Source: DASUPK01 sp963743575 (lineage in GTDB: Bacteria > Actinomycetota > Thermoleophilia > Solirubrobacterales > 70-9). Taken from it: a DNA stretch of 64,000 nt. Every line of letters starts with the position of its first letter. Position 1 is the stretch's first letter. The DNA is taken from assembly GCA_963743575.1 (NCBI GenBank), contig CAVUQC010000007.1, positions 1,178,001-1,242,000 of the forward strand, in the 5' to 3' direction. The position numbers and the translations under genes were made by a program. Positions 49,072 through 57,710 of the stretch are shown here, piece after piece. The notes below the pieces were generated by a model. That model was not told the origin of the DNA, searched no databases, and was given only the letters and a program-made list of their open reading frames with translations.

Positions 49072-49077
49072 ATCGTA
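49072..49077 (-). promoter_or_regulatory. -10 element (TACGAT) of a probable leaderless promoter
   Basis: It lies 9 nt before the GTG at 49062. Confidence 0.35.
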
Positions 49078-49114
49078 ATGCCAGCGCGGGATGGCTCAGG
49101 TCCTGGCACGCGGT

Positions 49115-50086
49115 CTATCCCCAGACGATCTGAGCCGCGACCGCGCCGACCACCGCGATTGCGGTGGTCCAGGCCACGGCCTGGGCCGCCAGCTTGGAGT
49201 CGAGTCCGTAGACGTGGGCCACCAGGAGGGTGTTCACCCCGCACGGCATCGCCGCCAGCAGCAGGTAAGGGCCGGGCAGGTCGATGAACGGGAGGGAGAG
49301 GAGGAGCAGCAGGCCGGGCGCGATCGCCAGCCGCAGCAGGATCGTGGCGCCGACCGGCGGGTCGAAGGGGGAGCCGAGGCCATATGCGAGGGCGGTCCGG
49401 AGGCGAAGCCGAGGAGCGACCCGTTTCGTGGTGGCCTCGACCTCCTCGGCAAGCACCGCGCCGACGGCGAAGAAGCCGATCGGGAGCAGGGCGACCACCA
49501 CTCCCCGCGAGATGTCGACCAGGGTGTCCGGCGCCCAGGAGTCGGGAGCGATCACGGCCAGGATCGCGGCGTACAGCGGCGGGTTGCGCGTGAAGAACGC
49601 GATCAGCCTCTCCCTCGGGCCTTCTCCTGCGTTGGTGCCGAAGGCCGCCCCGACCCCGAAGCCGAGCAGCAGCAGGCTTGGCGCCGAGACGACCACGTCG
49701 TAGACGACCGCCTGCCCGAGTGCGTGGAAGCCGAGCAGGGAGGCGCAGAGCGGGTAGCCGAGGTACCCCGTGTTGGGGACGAGCGTCCCCACGATCACCG
49801 ACCCGGCCGAGGGCCGCGGCAGCCGCAGCAGCCGGATGCCCACCAGCCAGGCGAAGCCGGCGGCCGTGAGGATCGCCACCCAGCCGATCAGCAGCCCTCC
49901 GGCGACGTTCGCGTTCAGGTGCGCGCGGTCGAGGTTGAAGAAGACGACGAACGGGAGCAGCGTGTAGAGGGAGATCACCAGGAGGCGCCGCGCCCAGCCG
50001 ACCGCGCTCGCGGGCCAGCGGCGCTCGGCGGCGATCCCGGCGGAGCCGGAGATCGCGATCGCGGCGACGGTGAGGAGGACTCCCAA
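49115..50086 (-). CDS. AEC-family (auxin efflux carrier-type) transporter
   Basis: This protein of about 323 residues has eight to ten membrane segments in two halves. The family elements are VPNTGYLGYPLCASLLG in the first half and LAAMPCGVNTLLVAHVYGL in the second, both with the helix-breaking Pro/Asn sites of AEC carriers. The central cytoplasmic loop includes an interspersed repeat copy (TKRVAPRLRLR). The start is uncertain: TTG at 50086 begins the first helix and no ATG or GTG lies nearby. It follows nuoN by about 47 nt and may be co-transcribed with nuo. Confidence 0.75.
   Translation of the reverse strand: MGVLLTVAAIAISGSAGIAAERRWPASAVGWARRLLVISLYTLLPFVVFFNLDRAHLNANVAGGLLIGWVAILTAAGFAWLVGIRLLRLPRPSAGSVIVGTLVPNTGYLGYPLCASLLGFHALGQAVVYDVVVSAPSLLLLGFGVGAAFGTNAGEGPRERLIAFFTRNPPLYAAILAVIAPDSWAPDTLVDISRGVVVALLPIGFFAVGAVLAEEVEATTKRVAPRLRLRTALAYGLGSPFDPPVGATILLRLAIAPGLLLLLSLPFIDLPGPYLLLAAMPCGVNTLLVAHVYGLDSKLAAQAVAWTTAIAVVGAVAAQIVWG
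49383..49430 (-). repeat. Interspersed palindromic repeat copy inside the AEC transporter loop
   Basis: On the minus strand it reads ACGAAACGGGTCGCTCC, GGCTTCGCC and GCCCTCGCAT. It is in frame, encoding TKRVAPRLRLRTALA. Confidence 0.7.
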
Positions 50087-50133
50087 GGGACCGGCATCCT
50101 CGCGGACGCGGAGCGCGGAGTGAGGCAGCGGGA

Positions 50134-51648
50134 CTAGATCGTCGTGGCGAGGGATGAAGCTGCGTGCGAGGCCCAGTCGATCAAGGGCGAGGGGGCGACG
50201 CCGAAGACGACCGTGGCCGCGGCGCAGACGAGGGCCGAGCCGGCGATCAGGACACAGCGGCCGGTCCCCTTTCGCGGGGCCGCGTCGGCCTCGGGGGACC
50301 CGCCGGCGATCGCGGGCATCGCGGCGGGAGCGGCGCCAGGCTCCGGCGTCATCCACATCGCCGCGACCACTCGCAGGTAGTACACGAGCGACACCATCGA
50401 GCCGACCACGATCACCACGCCGAGCCAGGTGTAGTCGCCGTCCACCGTCGCCTCGATCAGGAACAGCTTGCCCATGAACCCGGAGGTGCCTGGGATCCCG
50501 GCGAGGGCCAGCATGCCGATCGTGAGCGGCCAGGCGAGGAGCGGGCGCGAGCGGCCGATCCCGGCGACGGACTCGATGTCGTCGCCGGTGTCGGTCTCCC
50601 GCTCCCGGGCGACGATCACGGCGAAGACGGCGAGGTTCATCAGCGTGTAGGCGGCGAGGTAGAAGACCAGTGCCTCCAGCCCGGTCTCGGTGGCCACCAC
50701 CACACCGGCCAGCATGTAGCCGGCCTGCGCGACACCCGAATAGCCCATCAGCCGCTTCAGGCTGTTCTGGCCGAGCGCGCCGATGTTGCCGACCGCGATC
50801 GAGATGACGGCGACAGCGGCGAGCGCCGGCTTCCAGTCGTGTGCGATCGGCCCGAGCGCCACCTCGAAGAGGCGGGCCAGGGCGATGAACGCGGCGGCCT
50901 TCGTCGCGACGGCCATGAAGGCGGTGACCGGCGTTGGGGCGCCCTGGTAGACATCGGGCGTCCACTGGTGGAAGGGAGCCAGCGAGGTCTTGAAGGCGAG
51001 GCCGGTCAGCACCATCGCGGTGCCGATCAGGACGAGGGTGTCGTTGCCGTTGCCGCCGGGACCGAGCGCGTGGGCGATCCCGGAGAAGTCGGTGGAGCCC
51101 GAGGCGCCGTAGAGCAGGGCGAATCCGTAGAGCACCGTCGCCGAGCCGATCGAGCCGATGATCAGGTACTTGAGGCCCGACTCGAGCGAGCGCTCCTGAC
51201 GGCGCGCAGAGGCGCAGAGGACGTAGAGCGGGATCGAGAGCAGCTCGAGCGCCACGAAGAACGCGACCAGGTTCTGGGCCTGCCCGATCAGGGTCATGCC
51301 GAGGACCGAGCCGAGCAGCAGCGTGTAGAAGGCGCCGAACTCGGCCTCCTCCGCGGTCGGCTCCCGGATCGAGAGGAGCGCGACGACCGCGGCTGCAGTG
51401 CAGGCGATCAGTACCGCCGCCAGGCCGAAGGCGTCGAGTCGCAGGGCGCCTGACACGAGGTCCGTGTCTGATCCCCACTGCCAGATCGAGAGGCCGGCGG
51501 TGGCGCCAAGCACGGCGATCGTGAGACCCGCGTTCACCCAGCGGGACCGCAGGAACAGGCCGGCGACGAGGATGACGACGATCCCGGCAGTCAGCGCAAT
51601 GACGGGCGAGAGCCCGGCGTAGTCGACGTGGGGGGCGTTGAAGTTCAT
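50134..51648 (-). CDS. nuoN: NADH-quinone oxidoreductase subunit N
   Basis: This 504-residue antiporter-like subunit of complex I has fourteen membrane segments. The conserved central segments are GLAFKTSLAPFHQWTPDVYQ, with the proton-channel Lys, and LKRLMGYSGVAQAGYM. It is the last nuo gene, with its ATG overlapping the nuoM stop by 4 nt (51645-51648). It contributes one of the proton-pumping channels of the membrane arm. Confidence 0.95.
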   Translation of the reverse strand: MNFNAPHVDYAGLSPVIALTAGIVVILVAGLFLRSRWVNAGLTIAVLGATAGLSIWQWGSDTDLVSGALRLDAFGLAAVLIACTAAAVVALLSIREPTAEEAEFGAFYTLLLGSVLGMTLIGQAQNLVAFFVALELLSIPLYVLCASARRQERSLESGLKYLIIGSIGSATVLYGFALLYGASGSTDFSGIAHALGPGGNGNDTLVLIGTAMVLTGLAFKTSLAPFHQWTPDVYQGAPTPVTAFMAVATKAAAFIALARLFEVALGPIAHDWKPALAAVAVISIAVGNIGALGQNSLKRLMGYSGVAQAGYMLAGVVVATETGLEALVFYLAAYTLMNLAVFAVIVARERETDTGDDIESVAGIGRSRPLLAWPLTIGMLALAGIPGTSGFMGKLFLIEATVDGDYTWLGVVIVVGSMVSLVYYLRVVAAMWMTPEPGAAPAAMPAIAGGSPEADAAPRKGTGRCVLIAGSALVCAAATVVFGVAPSPLIDWASHAASSLATTI

Positions 51649-53153
51649 CGCTCAGCCACCTGCGTCGGCGCGGGCTGGGAGGCAGCGACGGACGCCGAGG
51701 TCGCGTGATCAGCGCGATGCAGAATCAACCCGGGGTACAGGGCCAGCGCAACGATGCAGGCGACCAGGGCGGCGATCACCCCGCCGTCCCAGACGCCTAC
51801 CTCCCGCGATTCGATCCCGTCCGGCTTCCGGTTGTGCATCGCGTGCTGGTACATGCGGAGCGCGTAGTAGGCGGCCATCGCGATGCCGAATGCGGCGATG
51901 AAGGCGAAGACGATCTTCTCCTGGAAGATGCCGTTCAGGATGTAGAACTCGCCGATGAAGTTGGAGGAGCCGGGGATGGCGAGCAGGGCCATCGTCGCGA
52001 CCAGGAAGAGCGCCGCCAGGACCGGGGCGCGCATCGCGAGCCCGCCCATCTTGGTGATGTCGTCGGTCCCGGCGCGGGCGACGAGGACGACCGCGATCAG
52101 CATCAGCGGCGCGATCACCAGGCCGTGGTTGACCATCTGGAGTACCGCGCCGTCGGCGCCGTCGGGACGCAGGCTGAAGATCCCGAGCGTGATGAAGCCG
52201 AGCTGGGCGACCGATGAGTAGCCGAGAACGAGGCGGGCGCTCGTCTGCGTGAACGCCATCACCGAGCCGTAGAGGATCGAGACCACGGCGATGATCAGGA
52301 CGACCTCCTGGAAGTGGGTCGTCGCCGCGGGGAAGACGGGGAGAACGATCCGCAGGAAGCCGTAGGCGCCGACCTTCGACAGCACCCCTGAGAACAGGGC
52401 GAGCGCAGGCAGCGGGGCGACCCGGTAGGCGTCGGGCATCCAGGCGTGGAGCGGGAAGGCGGGCATCTTCACCAGGAAGGCGGCGGCGAAGAACCAGAAG
52501 ATCCAGTACTGGCTGCCGCTGCCGAGCGGGTGCGCGGCGAGGTGCTGGATGTTGAAGTCGATCGGGCCCCCGTTGGCGGCGAGGATCCCGGTTGCGATCG
52601 CCCCGACCAGCATCAGCAGCGACCCGACGAGCGTGTAGACGATCATCTTGATCACGGCCGGCTGCGGGCGGATCGGCCCCTCGCCCTCCTCCGGGCGGCC
52701 CGGATGCTCGGCTCCCCAGCTCCCGAAGAGGAAGTAGAACGGGATCAGCATCAGGTCGAAGAAGAGGACGAAGAGGATCAGGTCCTGGGCGAGGAAGGCG
52801 CCGAGGACGGCGGTCTCGGCCAGGCCGAACATGAGGAAGTAGTTCCGGGGCCGCTCCGGCGTGTTGATCGCGGACCAGAGGGTCGCGGCGAACCAGAGCA
52901 CGGCGGTGAGCAGGACGAGGAACAGGCTGATCCCGTCGATCCCGAGCTGGTAGCGGACGCCGAGGGTGGGGATCCAGCTCTCGTCCACCGTGTGCTGGAG
53001 GCCGCCTGAGGGGTCGAATCCCGCGACGACCACGATCGCCAGGACGAGGGTGACGAGCGATCCGAGCGCCCCGACCCAGCCGGAGGCGTTGCGCGGAACT
53101 GCGCACGCAAGGAGCCCCGCAGCCAACGGCGCCCAGAGGAGGACCTGAATCAT
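51645..53153 (-). CDS. nuoM: NADH-quinone oxidoreductase subunit M
   Basis: This 502-residue antiporter-like membrane subunit starts MIQVLLWAPLAAGLLACAVP. Conserved motifs are LIPFYFLFGSWG, FLVKMPAFPLHAWMPDAYRV (channel Lys/His) and LVLGYSSVAQLGF. ATG at 53153 has AAGGAGG 7 nt upstream, inside the end of a 27-codon frame whose TGA overlaps the start (ATGA). Longer upstream in-frame sequence was rejected for this reason. Confidence 0.95.
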   Translation of the reverse strand: MIQVLLWAPLAAGLLACAVPRNASGWVGALGSLVTLVLAIVVVAGFDPSGGLQHTVDESWIPTLGVRYQLGIDGISLFLVLLTAVLWFAATLWSAINTPERPRNYFLMFGLAETAVLGAFLAQDLILFVLFFDLMLIPFYFLFGSWGAEHPGRPEEGEGPIRPQPAVIKMIVYTLVGSLLMLVGAIATGILAANGGPIDFNIQHLAAHPLGSGSQYWIFWFFAAAFLVKMPAFPLHAWMPDAYRVAPLPALALFSGVLSKVGAYGFLRIVLPVFPAATTHFQEVVLIIAVVSILYGSVMAFTQTSARLVLGYSSVAQLGFITLGIFSLRPDGADGAVLQMVNHGLVIAPLMLIAVVLVARAGTDDITKMGGLAMRAPVLAALFLVATMALLAIPGSSNFIGEFYILNGIFQEKIVFAFIAAFGIAMAAYYALRMYQHAMHNRKPDGIESREVGVWDGGVIAALVACIVALALYPGLILHRADHATSASVAASQPAPTQVAER

Positions 53154-53233
53154 GCCGCGCCCTCCTTGTGGTCGGTTTGGCTCGCCATGGCGTGCATAAG
53201 TGACCACAGGCCGATTTCGGTGATGGTTTTCAT
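53150..53233 (-). CDS. Possible 27-residue peptide between nuoL and nuoM
   Basis: The frame MKTITEIGLWSLMHAMASQT plus seven residues starts with an ATG that overlaps the nuoL TGA (ATGA). It ends with a TGA that overlaps the nuoM ATG (ATGA). The exact double overlap suggests translational coupling through the gap. The peptide is amphipathic with two Trp/His-containing segments and no known family. It could be a coupling leader or a small complex I-associated peptide. No homology can be checked here. Confidence 0.5.
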   Translation of the reverse strand: MKTITEIGLWSLMHAMASQTDHKEGAA

Positions 53234-55236
53234 GAGGCCTGCAGGAGGAAATAGAGGCCGAGGCCGGCGAAGCCCGTGATCAGGAAGAGGGCGTAGGAGC
53301 GCAGGTAGCCCGACTGGGCTCCACGGACTCCGGCGCCGGCGCCGCGCACGAGGTCGGTCACGCCGACGACCAGTCCCTGGACCACGTAGCGCTCGAAGAT
53401 CGCGTTGGACCAGCGGCCCACAGCAAGGGCGGGGCGGACGACCAGGATGTCGATCGCCTCGTCGAAGTACCACTTGTGCTCGAGGAAGTCGTGCAGCCAC
53501 CCGAAGCGCTTCTGCAGCGCGGCGGTCGTGCCCGGCCGCCGCAGGTAGGCGTAGTAGGCGATCGCGATCCCGAGCACCGAGATCAGGCCGCCGATCAGGA
53601 GGCCGTGGTAGGCCGAGGACGTGCTCGGTCCCTGCTCGTAGAGGTGGGAATCGAGGAACGAGCCGTGCAGGAACTTGTGGACGACGTCGTCCACCCCCGG
53701 GATCTGGACGAAGCCGGCGAACAGCGCGCCGAACCCCAGGATGCTCATCGCGATCTTCATCGGCCAGGCGTCCTCGGCGACGGTGTGCTTCTCGCCCGGG
53801 AAGCCGATGTCGGTGTCCTCGGGCTCGCCGGTCGCGGGGTTCTGCGGCGGGATGTGCTGGTGGACGCCCTGCTCGAGGTCGCGCGCGACCTCAGACGGCG
53901 GCCCGAAGACCACCCTGAACCCGATCCGGAAGGCGTAGAAGGCTGTGAGGAGCGCGCCGATGTACCCGCCGATCGTGAAGATCACGTAGAAGCCGCCGCG
54001 GTAGGCAGCGAAGTCGAGGATTTCGTCCTTCGAGAACCAGCCCGAGGTGAGCGGGAAGGCGGCAAGCGCCAGGGCTCCGATGATCAGCATCGCCGACGTG
54101 AAGGGCAGCGACTTGCGGAAGCCGCCCATGAGGTCGATGTTCTGCCGGTTGGCCATCGCGCCGATCACGGAGCCGGCCGCCATGAAGAGGAGGGCCTTGA
54201 AGAAGGCGTGCGTCATCAGGTGGAAGAGGCCCTCCGAGTACGCCCCGATCCCGACCCCCATGATCATGTAGCCGATCTGGCTCATGGTCGAGTAGGCGAT
54301 GATCCGCTTCAGGTCCGTGACGACGAGAGCAATCGTTGCCGCGATCAGCAGCGTCGCCAGGCCGACGAAGGCGGCGATGTCGGAGGCGGTCAGGGCGATC
54401 TCGAAGAGCGGGTGGAAGCGGGCGATCAGGTAGACGCCGGCGGTCACCATGGTCGCCGCGTGGATCAGGGCCGACACCGGGGTTGGGCCCTCCATCGCGT
54501 CCGGGAGCCAGGTGTGGAACGGGATCTGGGCGGACTTCGCGAAGGCGCCGACCAGCAGCAGGCAGCAGATCGCGACGACGACGCCCTGGTTCGTGTGGAA
54601 GGTGTCGGGCGCCTTGCTGAAGATCGAAAGCAGGTCGAAGGTGCCGAGGTCCCGGAAGATGAACAGGGCGGCCAGCACCATCCCGATGTCGCCGATCACG
54701 TTGATGACGAAGGCCTTCATGCCCGCGCTGGTGGCGGTGGTGCGCCGGTACCAGAAGCTGATCAGCGCGTAGGAGGCGAAGCCGACGAACGCCCAGCCGA
54801 CGATCAGCAGAATCAGGTTCCCCGCCAGGACCAGGAGCAGCATCGAGAAGACGAAGAAGTTGAGGTAGGAGAAGAAGCGGTTGAAGCCGCGGTCCGAGGT
54901 CAGGTAGCTGATCGAGTAGAGGTGGATCAGGGTGGAAACGCCGGTGACGATCAGGCACATGTAGATCGACAGCGGGTCGACCAGGACGTTCAGTTGGATG
55001 TTCAGGCCTGCAGCGCTCGCGTAGTCGTAGAGCGAGTCGGTGAGCTGGCGGTGGTCGACCGGGAGGTCGAGGATCTGGACCAGCATCCCGATCGAGGCGA
55101 GGAAGGAAAGGCCGATCATCGCCGTCCCGATCCAGCCGGCCGTTCGACCGGGAAGCCTCTTGTAGAGAAACGCGATCGCCAGGCTGCCGGCGAGCGGGAA
55201 GGCGAGGACGAGCCAGCCGTAGGAGGTCGCGGTCAC
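53230..55236 (-). CDS. nuoL: NADH-quinone oxidoreductase subunit L
   Basis: This 668-residue, largest antiporter-like subunit of complex I has the first-half channel motifs SAQIPFHTWLPDAMEGPTPV and LIHAATMVTAGVYL, and TDLKRIIAYSTMSQIGYM. The C-terminal part contains the lateral amphipathic helix region and a final membrane helix. GTG start, 3 nt downstream of nuoK. Its stop overlaps a 27-codon frame by ATGA. Confidence 0.96.
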   Translation of the reverse strand: MTATSYGWLVLAFPLAGSLAIAFLYKRLPGRTAGWIGTAMIGLSFLASIGMLVQILDLPVDHRQLTDSLYDYASAAGLNIQLNVLVDPLSIYMCLIVTGVSTLIHLYSISYLTSDRGFNRFFSYLNFFVFSMLLLVLAGNLILLIVGWAFVGFASYALISFWYRRTTATSAGMKAFVINVIGDIGMVLAALFIFRDLGTFDLLSIFSKAPDTFHTNQGVVVAICCLLLVGAFAKSAQIPFHTWLPDAMEGPTPVSALIHAATMVTAGVYLIARFHPLFEIALTASDIAAFVGLATLLIAATIALVVTDLKRIIAYSTMSQIGYMIMGVGIGAYSEGLFHLMTHAFFKALLFMAAGSVIGAMANRQNIDLMGGFRKSLPFTSAMLIIGALALAAFPLTSGWFSKDEILDFAAYRGGFYVIFTIGGYIGALLTAFYAFRIGFRVVFGPPSEVARDLEQGVHQHIPPQNPATGEPEDTDIGFPGEKHTVAEDAWPMKIAMSILGFGALFAGFVQIPGVDDVVHKFLHGSFLDSHLYEQGPSTSSAYHGLLIGGLISVLGIAIAYYAYLRRPGTTAALQKRFGWLHDFLEHKWYFDEAIDILVVRPALAVGRWSNAIFERYVVQGLVVGVTDLVRGAGAGVRGAQSGYLRSYALFLITGFAGLGLYFLLQAS

Positions 55237-55239
55237 GGA

Positions 55240-55539
55240 CTAGCCCCGGAGGCTGCGCAGGTCGTCGACGTTGAGCGGGATCCGGCGCCGGTAGGCCGCG
55301 ACGATGATGCCCAGCCCGACCACGACCTCGCAGGCGGCGATCACCATCACGATCAGGGCGAAGACCTGCCCGTCCTGGTTGCCGAGCGAGCGCGAGAAGG
55401 CGAGCAGTGCGAGGTTCCCGGCGTTCAGCATCAACTCGAGGCAGAGCAGGATCACGAGCGGGCTGCGCCGCAGGAGGACGCCGGTGACGCCGACCGCGAA
55501 AAGCAGCGCGCTGAGCACGAGGTACCAGGTGAGGTCCAC
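55240..55539 (-). CDS. nuoK: NADH-quinone oxidoreductase subunit K
   Basis: This 99-residue three-helix membrane subunit begins MDLTWYLVLSALLFAVGVTG. It has the conserved helix-2 Glu (LLCLELMLNAGNLALLAFS) and helix-3 Glu (VIAACEVVVGLGI). It forms part of the proton path at the base of the peripheral arm. GTG start, immediately after the nuoJ stop. Confidence 0.96.
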   Translation of the reverse strand: MDLTWYLVLSALLFAVGVTGVLLRRSPLVILLCLELMLNAGNLALLAFSRSLGNQDGQVFALIVMVIAACEVVVGLGIIVAAYRRRIPLNVDDLRSLRG

Positions 55540-56106
55540 TTAACCGGCCACCTCCTCGGCTTCGCGTCCGGGGGTGCCGGGCGTGGGCGCGGTTGGCGTG
55601 GCAACCCGGTGGCGGCCTGCCAGGACAACTGCTCCGACTGCCGCGATCAGCAGCAGGAGGGAGGCCGCCTCGAAGGCGATCAGGAAGCGCTCCAAGAGGA
55701 GCTTGCCGATCGCCGAGGGGGAGCCGAAGCCGAGCTCGACTGTCGGTCCCTTGGTGTCGATCGCCTGCAGGCCCGATCCTGTGATCGCGATCGCCAGCTC
55801 GACGAACAGCGCGATGCCGAGGACCGGGGCGATGAAGCGCTGGCCCGGGATCGGCTCCCAGAGCGGCTCGTCGACGTTGCCGACGTAGGCCGCGACGAAG
55901 ACGTAGAGGACCATCACCGCACCCGCGTATACGACGATCTGCGCGGCGGCGAGGAACTCGCCCTGGAGCAGCAGGAAGAGCCCGGCCAGCGAGATCAGGT
56001 GGACGATCAGCGCGAGCACGCTGTAGAAGGGGTTGCGGAGGGCGATCACGGCGATCGCCCCGCCCAGGCAGCCAATCGCGCCGAGGAAGAAACAGACCTG
56101 GGTCAC
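55540..56106 (-). CDS. nuoJ: NADH-quinone oxidoreductase subunit J
   Basis: This 188-residue five-helix membrane subunit has ALRNPFYSVLALIVHLISLA and AAQIVVYAGAVMVLYVFVAA, the latter being the pi-bulge helix of NuoJ. The tail (HRVATPTAPTPGTPGREAEE) is encoded by an interspersed repeat copy, an unusual soluble extension. GTG start, overlapping the nuoI stop by 4 nt. Confidence 0.94.
   Translation of the reverse strand: MTQVCFFLGAIGCLGGAIAVIALRNPFYSVLALIVHLISLAGLFLLLQGEFLAAAQIVVYAGAVMVLYVFVAAYVGNVDEPLWEPIPGQRFIAPVLGIALFVELAIAITGSGLQAIDTKGPTVELGFGSPSAIGKLLLERFLIAFEAASLLLLIAAVGAVVLAGRHRVATPTAPTPGTPGREAEEVAG
55570..55612 (-). repeat. Interspersed repeat copy coding for the NuoJ C-terminus
   Basis: On the minus strand it reads CGGGTTGCC, then GCGCCCACGCCCGGCAC. 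It shares RVAxxxAPxPGTPG coding with the copy at 61720 in nuoE. Confidence 0.6.
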
Positions 56107-56696
56107 TCGCCCTCGTTCCGCAGCGGAGTCCGGTCGATCGGCTCGGCGAGCAGCATCTCCTTCGTGAAGATCAGGTCCGAGCGGTTGTAGTCGGACATCT
56201 CGTAGTCGTGGCCCATCGTGATCGCGTCGAAGGGGCAGGCGACCTCGCAGTAGCCGCAGAAGATGCAGCGGGAGAGGTTGATCTCGTAGACCTCGGCATA
56301 TCGCTCGCCGGCCGAGACGCGGTGGTTCGGGTCGTTCTCATGGGCGACGACCCGGATGCAGTCCGCCGGGCAGGCGGCGGCGCAGAGCGAGCAGCCCACG
56401 CACTTCTCGAGCCCCGTGTCCTCGAAGCGGTGCAGCTTGTGGCGGCCGCGGAAGCGCTGGTAGACCGGAGTCTTCTCCTCGGGGTACTGGATCGTGACCG
56501 TCCCCTCGAGCACCCGCCCGAAGGTGGTCCGCAGCCCGCGAAGGGTCTCGCCGAAGGCGCGGTAGGCACCGCGCGCGCCGCCGGGCTCCGGGCCGCGCTG
56601 AACCGAGATCACGTCCTCGTGGCTCTCGAGGTAGGGGAATTCCGTCCAGTCGGTCTTGTCGGTGTTGAGCTTCGCCTGCGTCGTGGGCTCAGCCAT
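56103..56696 (-). CDS. nuoI: NADH-quinone oxidoreductase subunit I
   Basis: This 197-residue peripheral subunit has two [4Fe-4S] binding motifs, CVGCSLCAAACP and CIFCGYCEVACP, carrying electrons from NuoG toward the quinone site. The N-terminus is hydrophilic. It is preceded by nuoH in operon order, its ATG directly abutting the nuoH stop. Confidence 0.97.
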   Translation of the reverse strand: MAEPTTQAKLNTDKTDWTEFPYLESHEDVISVQRGPEPGGARGAYRAFGETLRGLRTTFGRVLEGTVTIQYPEEKTPVYQRFRGRHKLHRFEDTGLEKCVGCSLCAAACPADCIRVVAHENDPNHRVSAGERYAEVYEINLSRCIFCGYCEVACPFDAITMGHDYEMSDYNRSDLIFTKEMLLAEPIDRTPLRNEGE

Positions 56697-57710
56697 CTAA
56701 CTCACCGTCACGATCACCGCGGTGGCCAGGATGTTGAGGGTGGCCAGGGGCAGCATCACCTTCCAGCCGAGCGCCATGAGCTGGTCGTAGCGAAGGCGGG
56801 GAAGCGTCGCCCTGATCCAGATGAAGAAGCAGACGAGCGTCAGGGTCTTCGCCACCATCCAGACCGGGTCGAGCCAGCCCGGGCCGGGGCCCATCCAGCC
56901 GCCGAGGAAGAAGGTGACCGCGATGCCCGAGACGACGAACATCTCCAGGTACTCGGCAAGGAGATATGAGCCGAAGCGCATCCCGCCGTACTCCGTCATG
57001 TATCCCTGCACCAGCTCGGCATCGGCCTCCGGCAGGTCGAACGGGGCGCGGTTGGTCTCGGCGAACCCGGCGATCATGAAGACCAGGAAGCCGACGAACT
57101 GGGGAACGATGTTCCAGATTTCCCCCTGCCCATCGACGACGTGGGTGAGCGAGAGGGAGCCGGTCATCATCACTACGCCGAGCAGCGACAGGCCCATCGA
57201 GACCTCGTAGGAGATCAGCTGCGCCGCCGAGCGCATCGCTCCGAGGAAGCTGTACTTCGAGCCCGACGACCAGCCGGCGAGCAGCAGCCCGTAGAACGAG
57301 AGCGAGCCGAACGCGAAGAAGTAGAGGATGCCGATCGAGACGTCGATCCCGTACAGCCCGATCCCGTCCTGGACGTTGCCGAACGGCAGGATCGCCAGGG
57401 TGACGATGCCGGAGAAGATCACGATCGCCGGGGCGATCGCGAACAGGAGCGGGACCGCTGCGTTCGGCCGGAACATCTCCTTGCCCGCGAGCTTGACGAT
57501 GTCCGCCAGGGGCTGAACCAGCCCGACCGGACCGACCCGGTTGGGGCCGTAGCGGTTCTGGAAGCGGCCGATCAGCTTGCGCTCGACGAGCGTCAGGATC
57601 GGCACGATCATGAAGACGCCGAGGAAGATGACCAGCGACTTGACCACCATCACCCAAGTCGCCTCGACGTAGTCGACCTCGGCGAGCGGAAGAGGGATCG
57701 GCAGGTTCAC
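56697..57710 (-). CDS. nuoH: NADH-quinone oxidoreductase subunit H
   Basis: This 337-residue membrane subunit with eight helices forms the quinone chamber. Conserved segments are ERKLIGRFQNRYGPNRVGP (quinone-site loop), GFAETNRAPFDLPEADAELV and WIRATLPRLRYDQLMALGWK. ATG at 57710 overlaps the nuoG stop (ATGA). Confidence 0.97.
   Translation of the reverse strand: MNLPIPLPLAEVDYVEATWVMVVKSLVIFLGVFMIVPILTLVERKLIGRFQNRYGPNRVGPVGLVQPLADIVKLAGKEMFRPNAAVPLLFAIAPAIVIFSGIVTLAILPFGNVQDGIGLYGIDVSIGILYFFAFGSLSFYGLLLAGWSSGSKYSFLGAMRSAAQLISYEVSMGLSLLGVVMMTGSLSLTHVVDGQGEIWNIVPQFVGFLVFMIAGFAETNRAPFDLPEADAELVQGYMTEYGGMRFGSYLLAEYLEMFVVSGIAVTFFLGGWMGPGPGWLDPVWMVAKTLTLVCFFIWIRATLPRLRYDQLMALGWKVMLPLATLNILATAVIVTVS

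Noticed and set aside
53476..53500. Extended start for the 27-codon frame
   Set aside because: The upstream in-frame extension to 53500 reads through nuoL coding sequence with Arg/Pro-rich antisense-like composition. Only the ATGA-linked start is plausible.
53476..56190. Very long plus-strand frame (904 codons)
   Set aside because: It is opposite nuoL-nuoK-nuoJ; the product is Glu/Asp/Arg-biased with no motif, an antisense artefact of codon bias.
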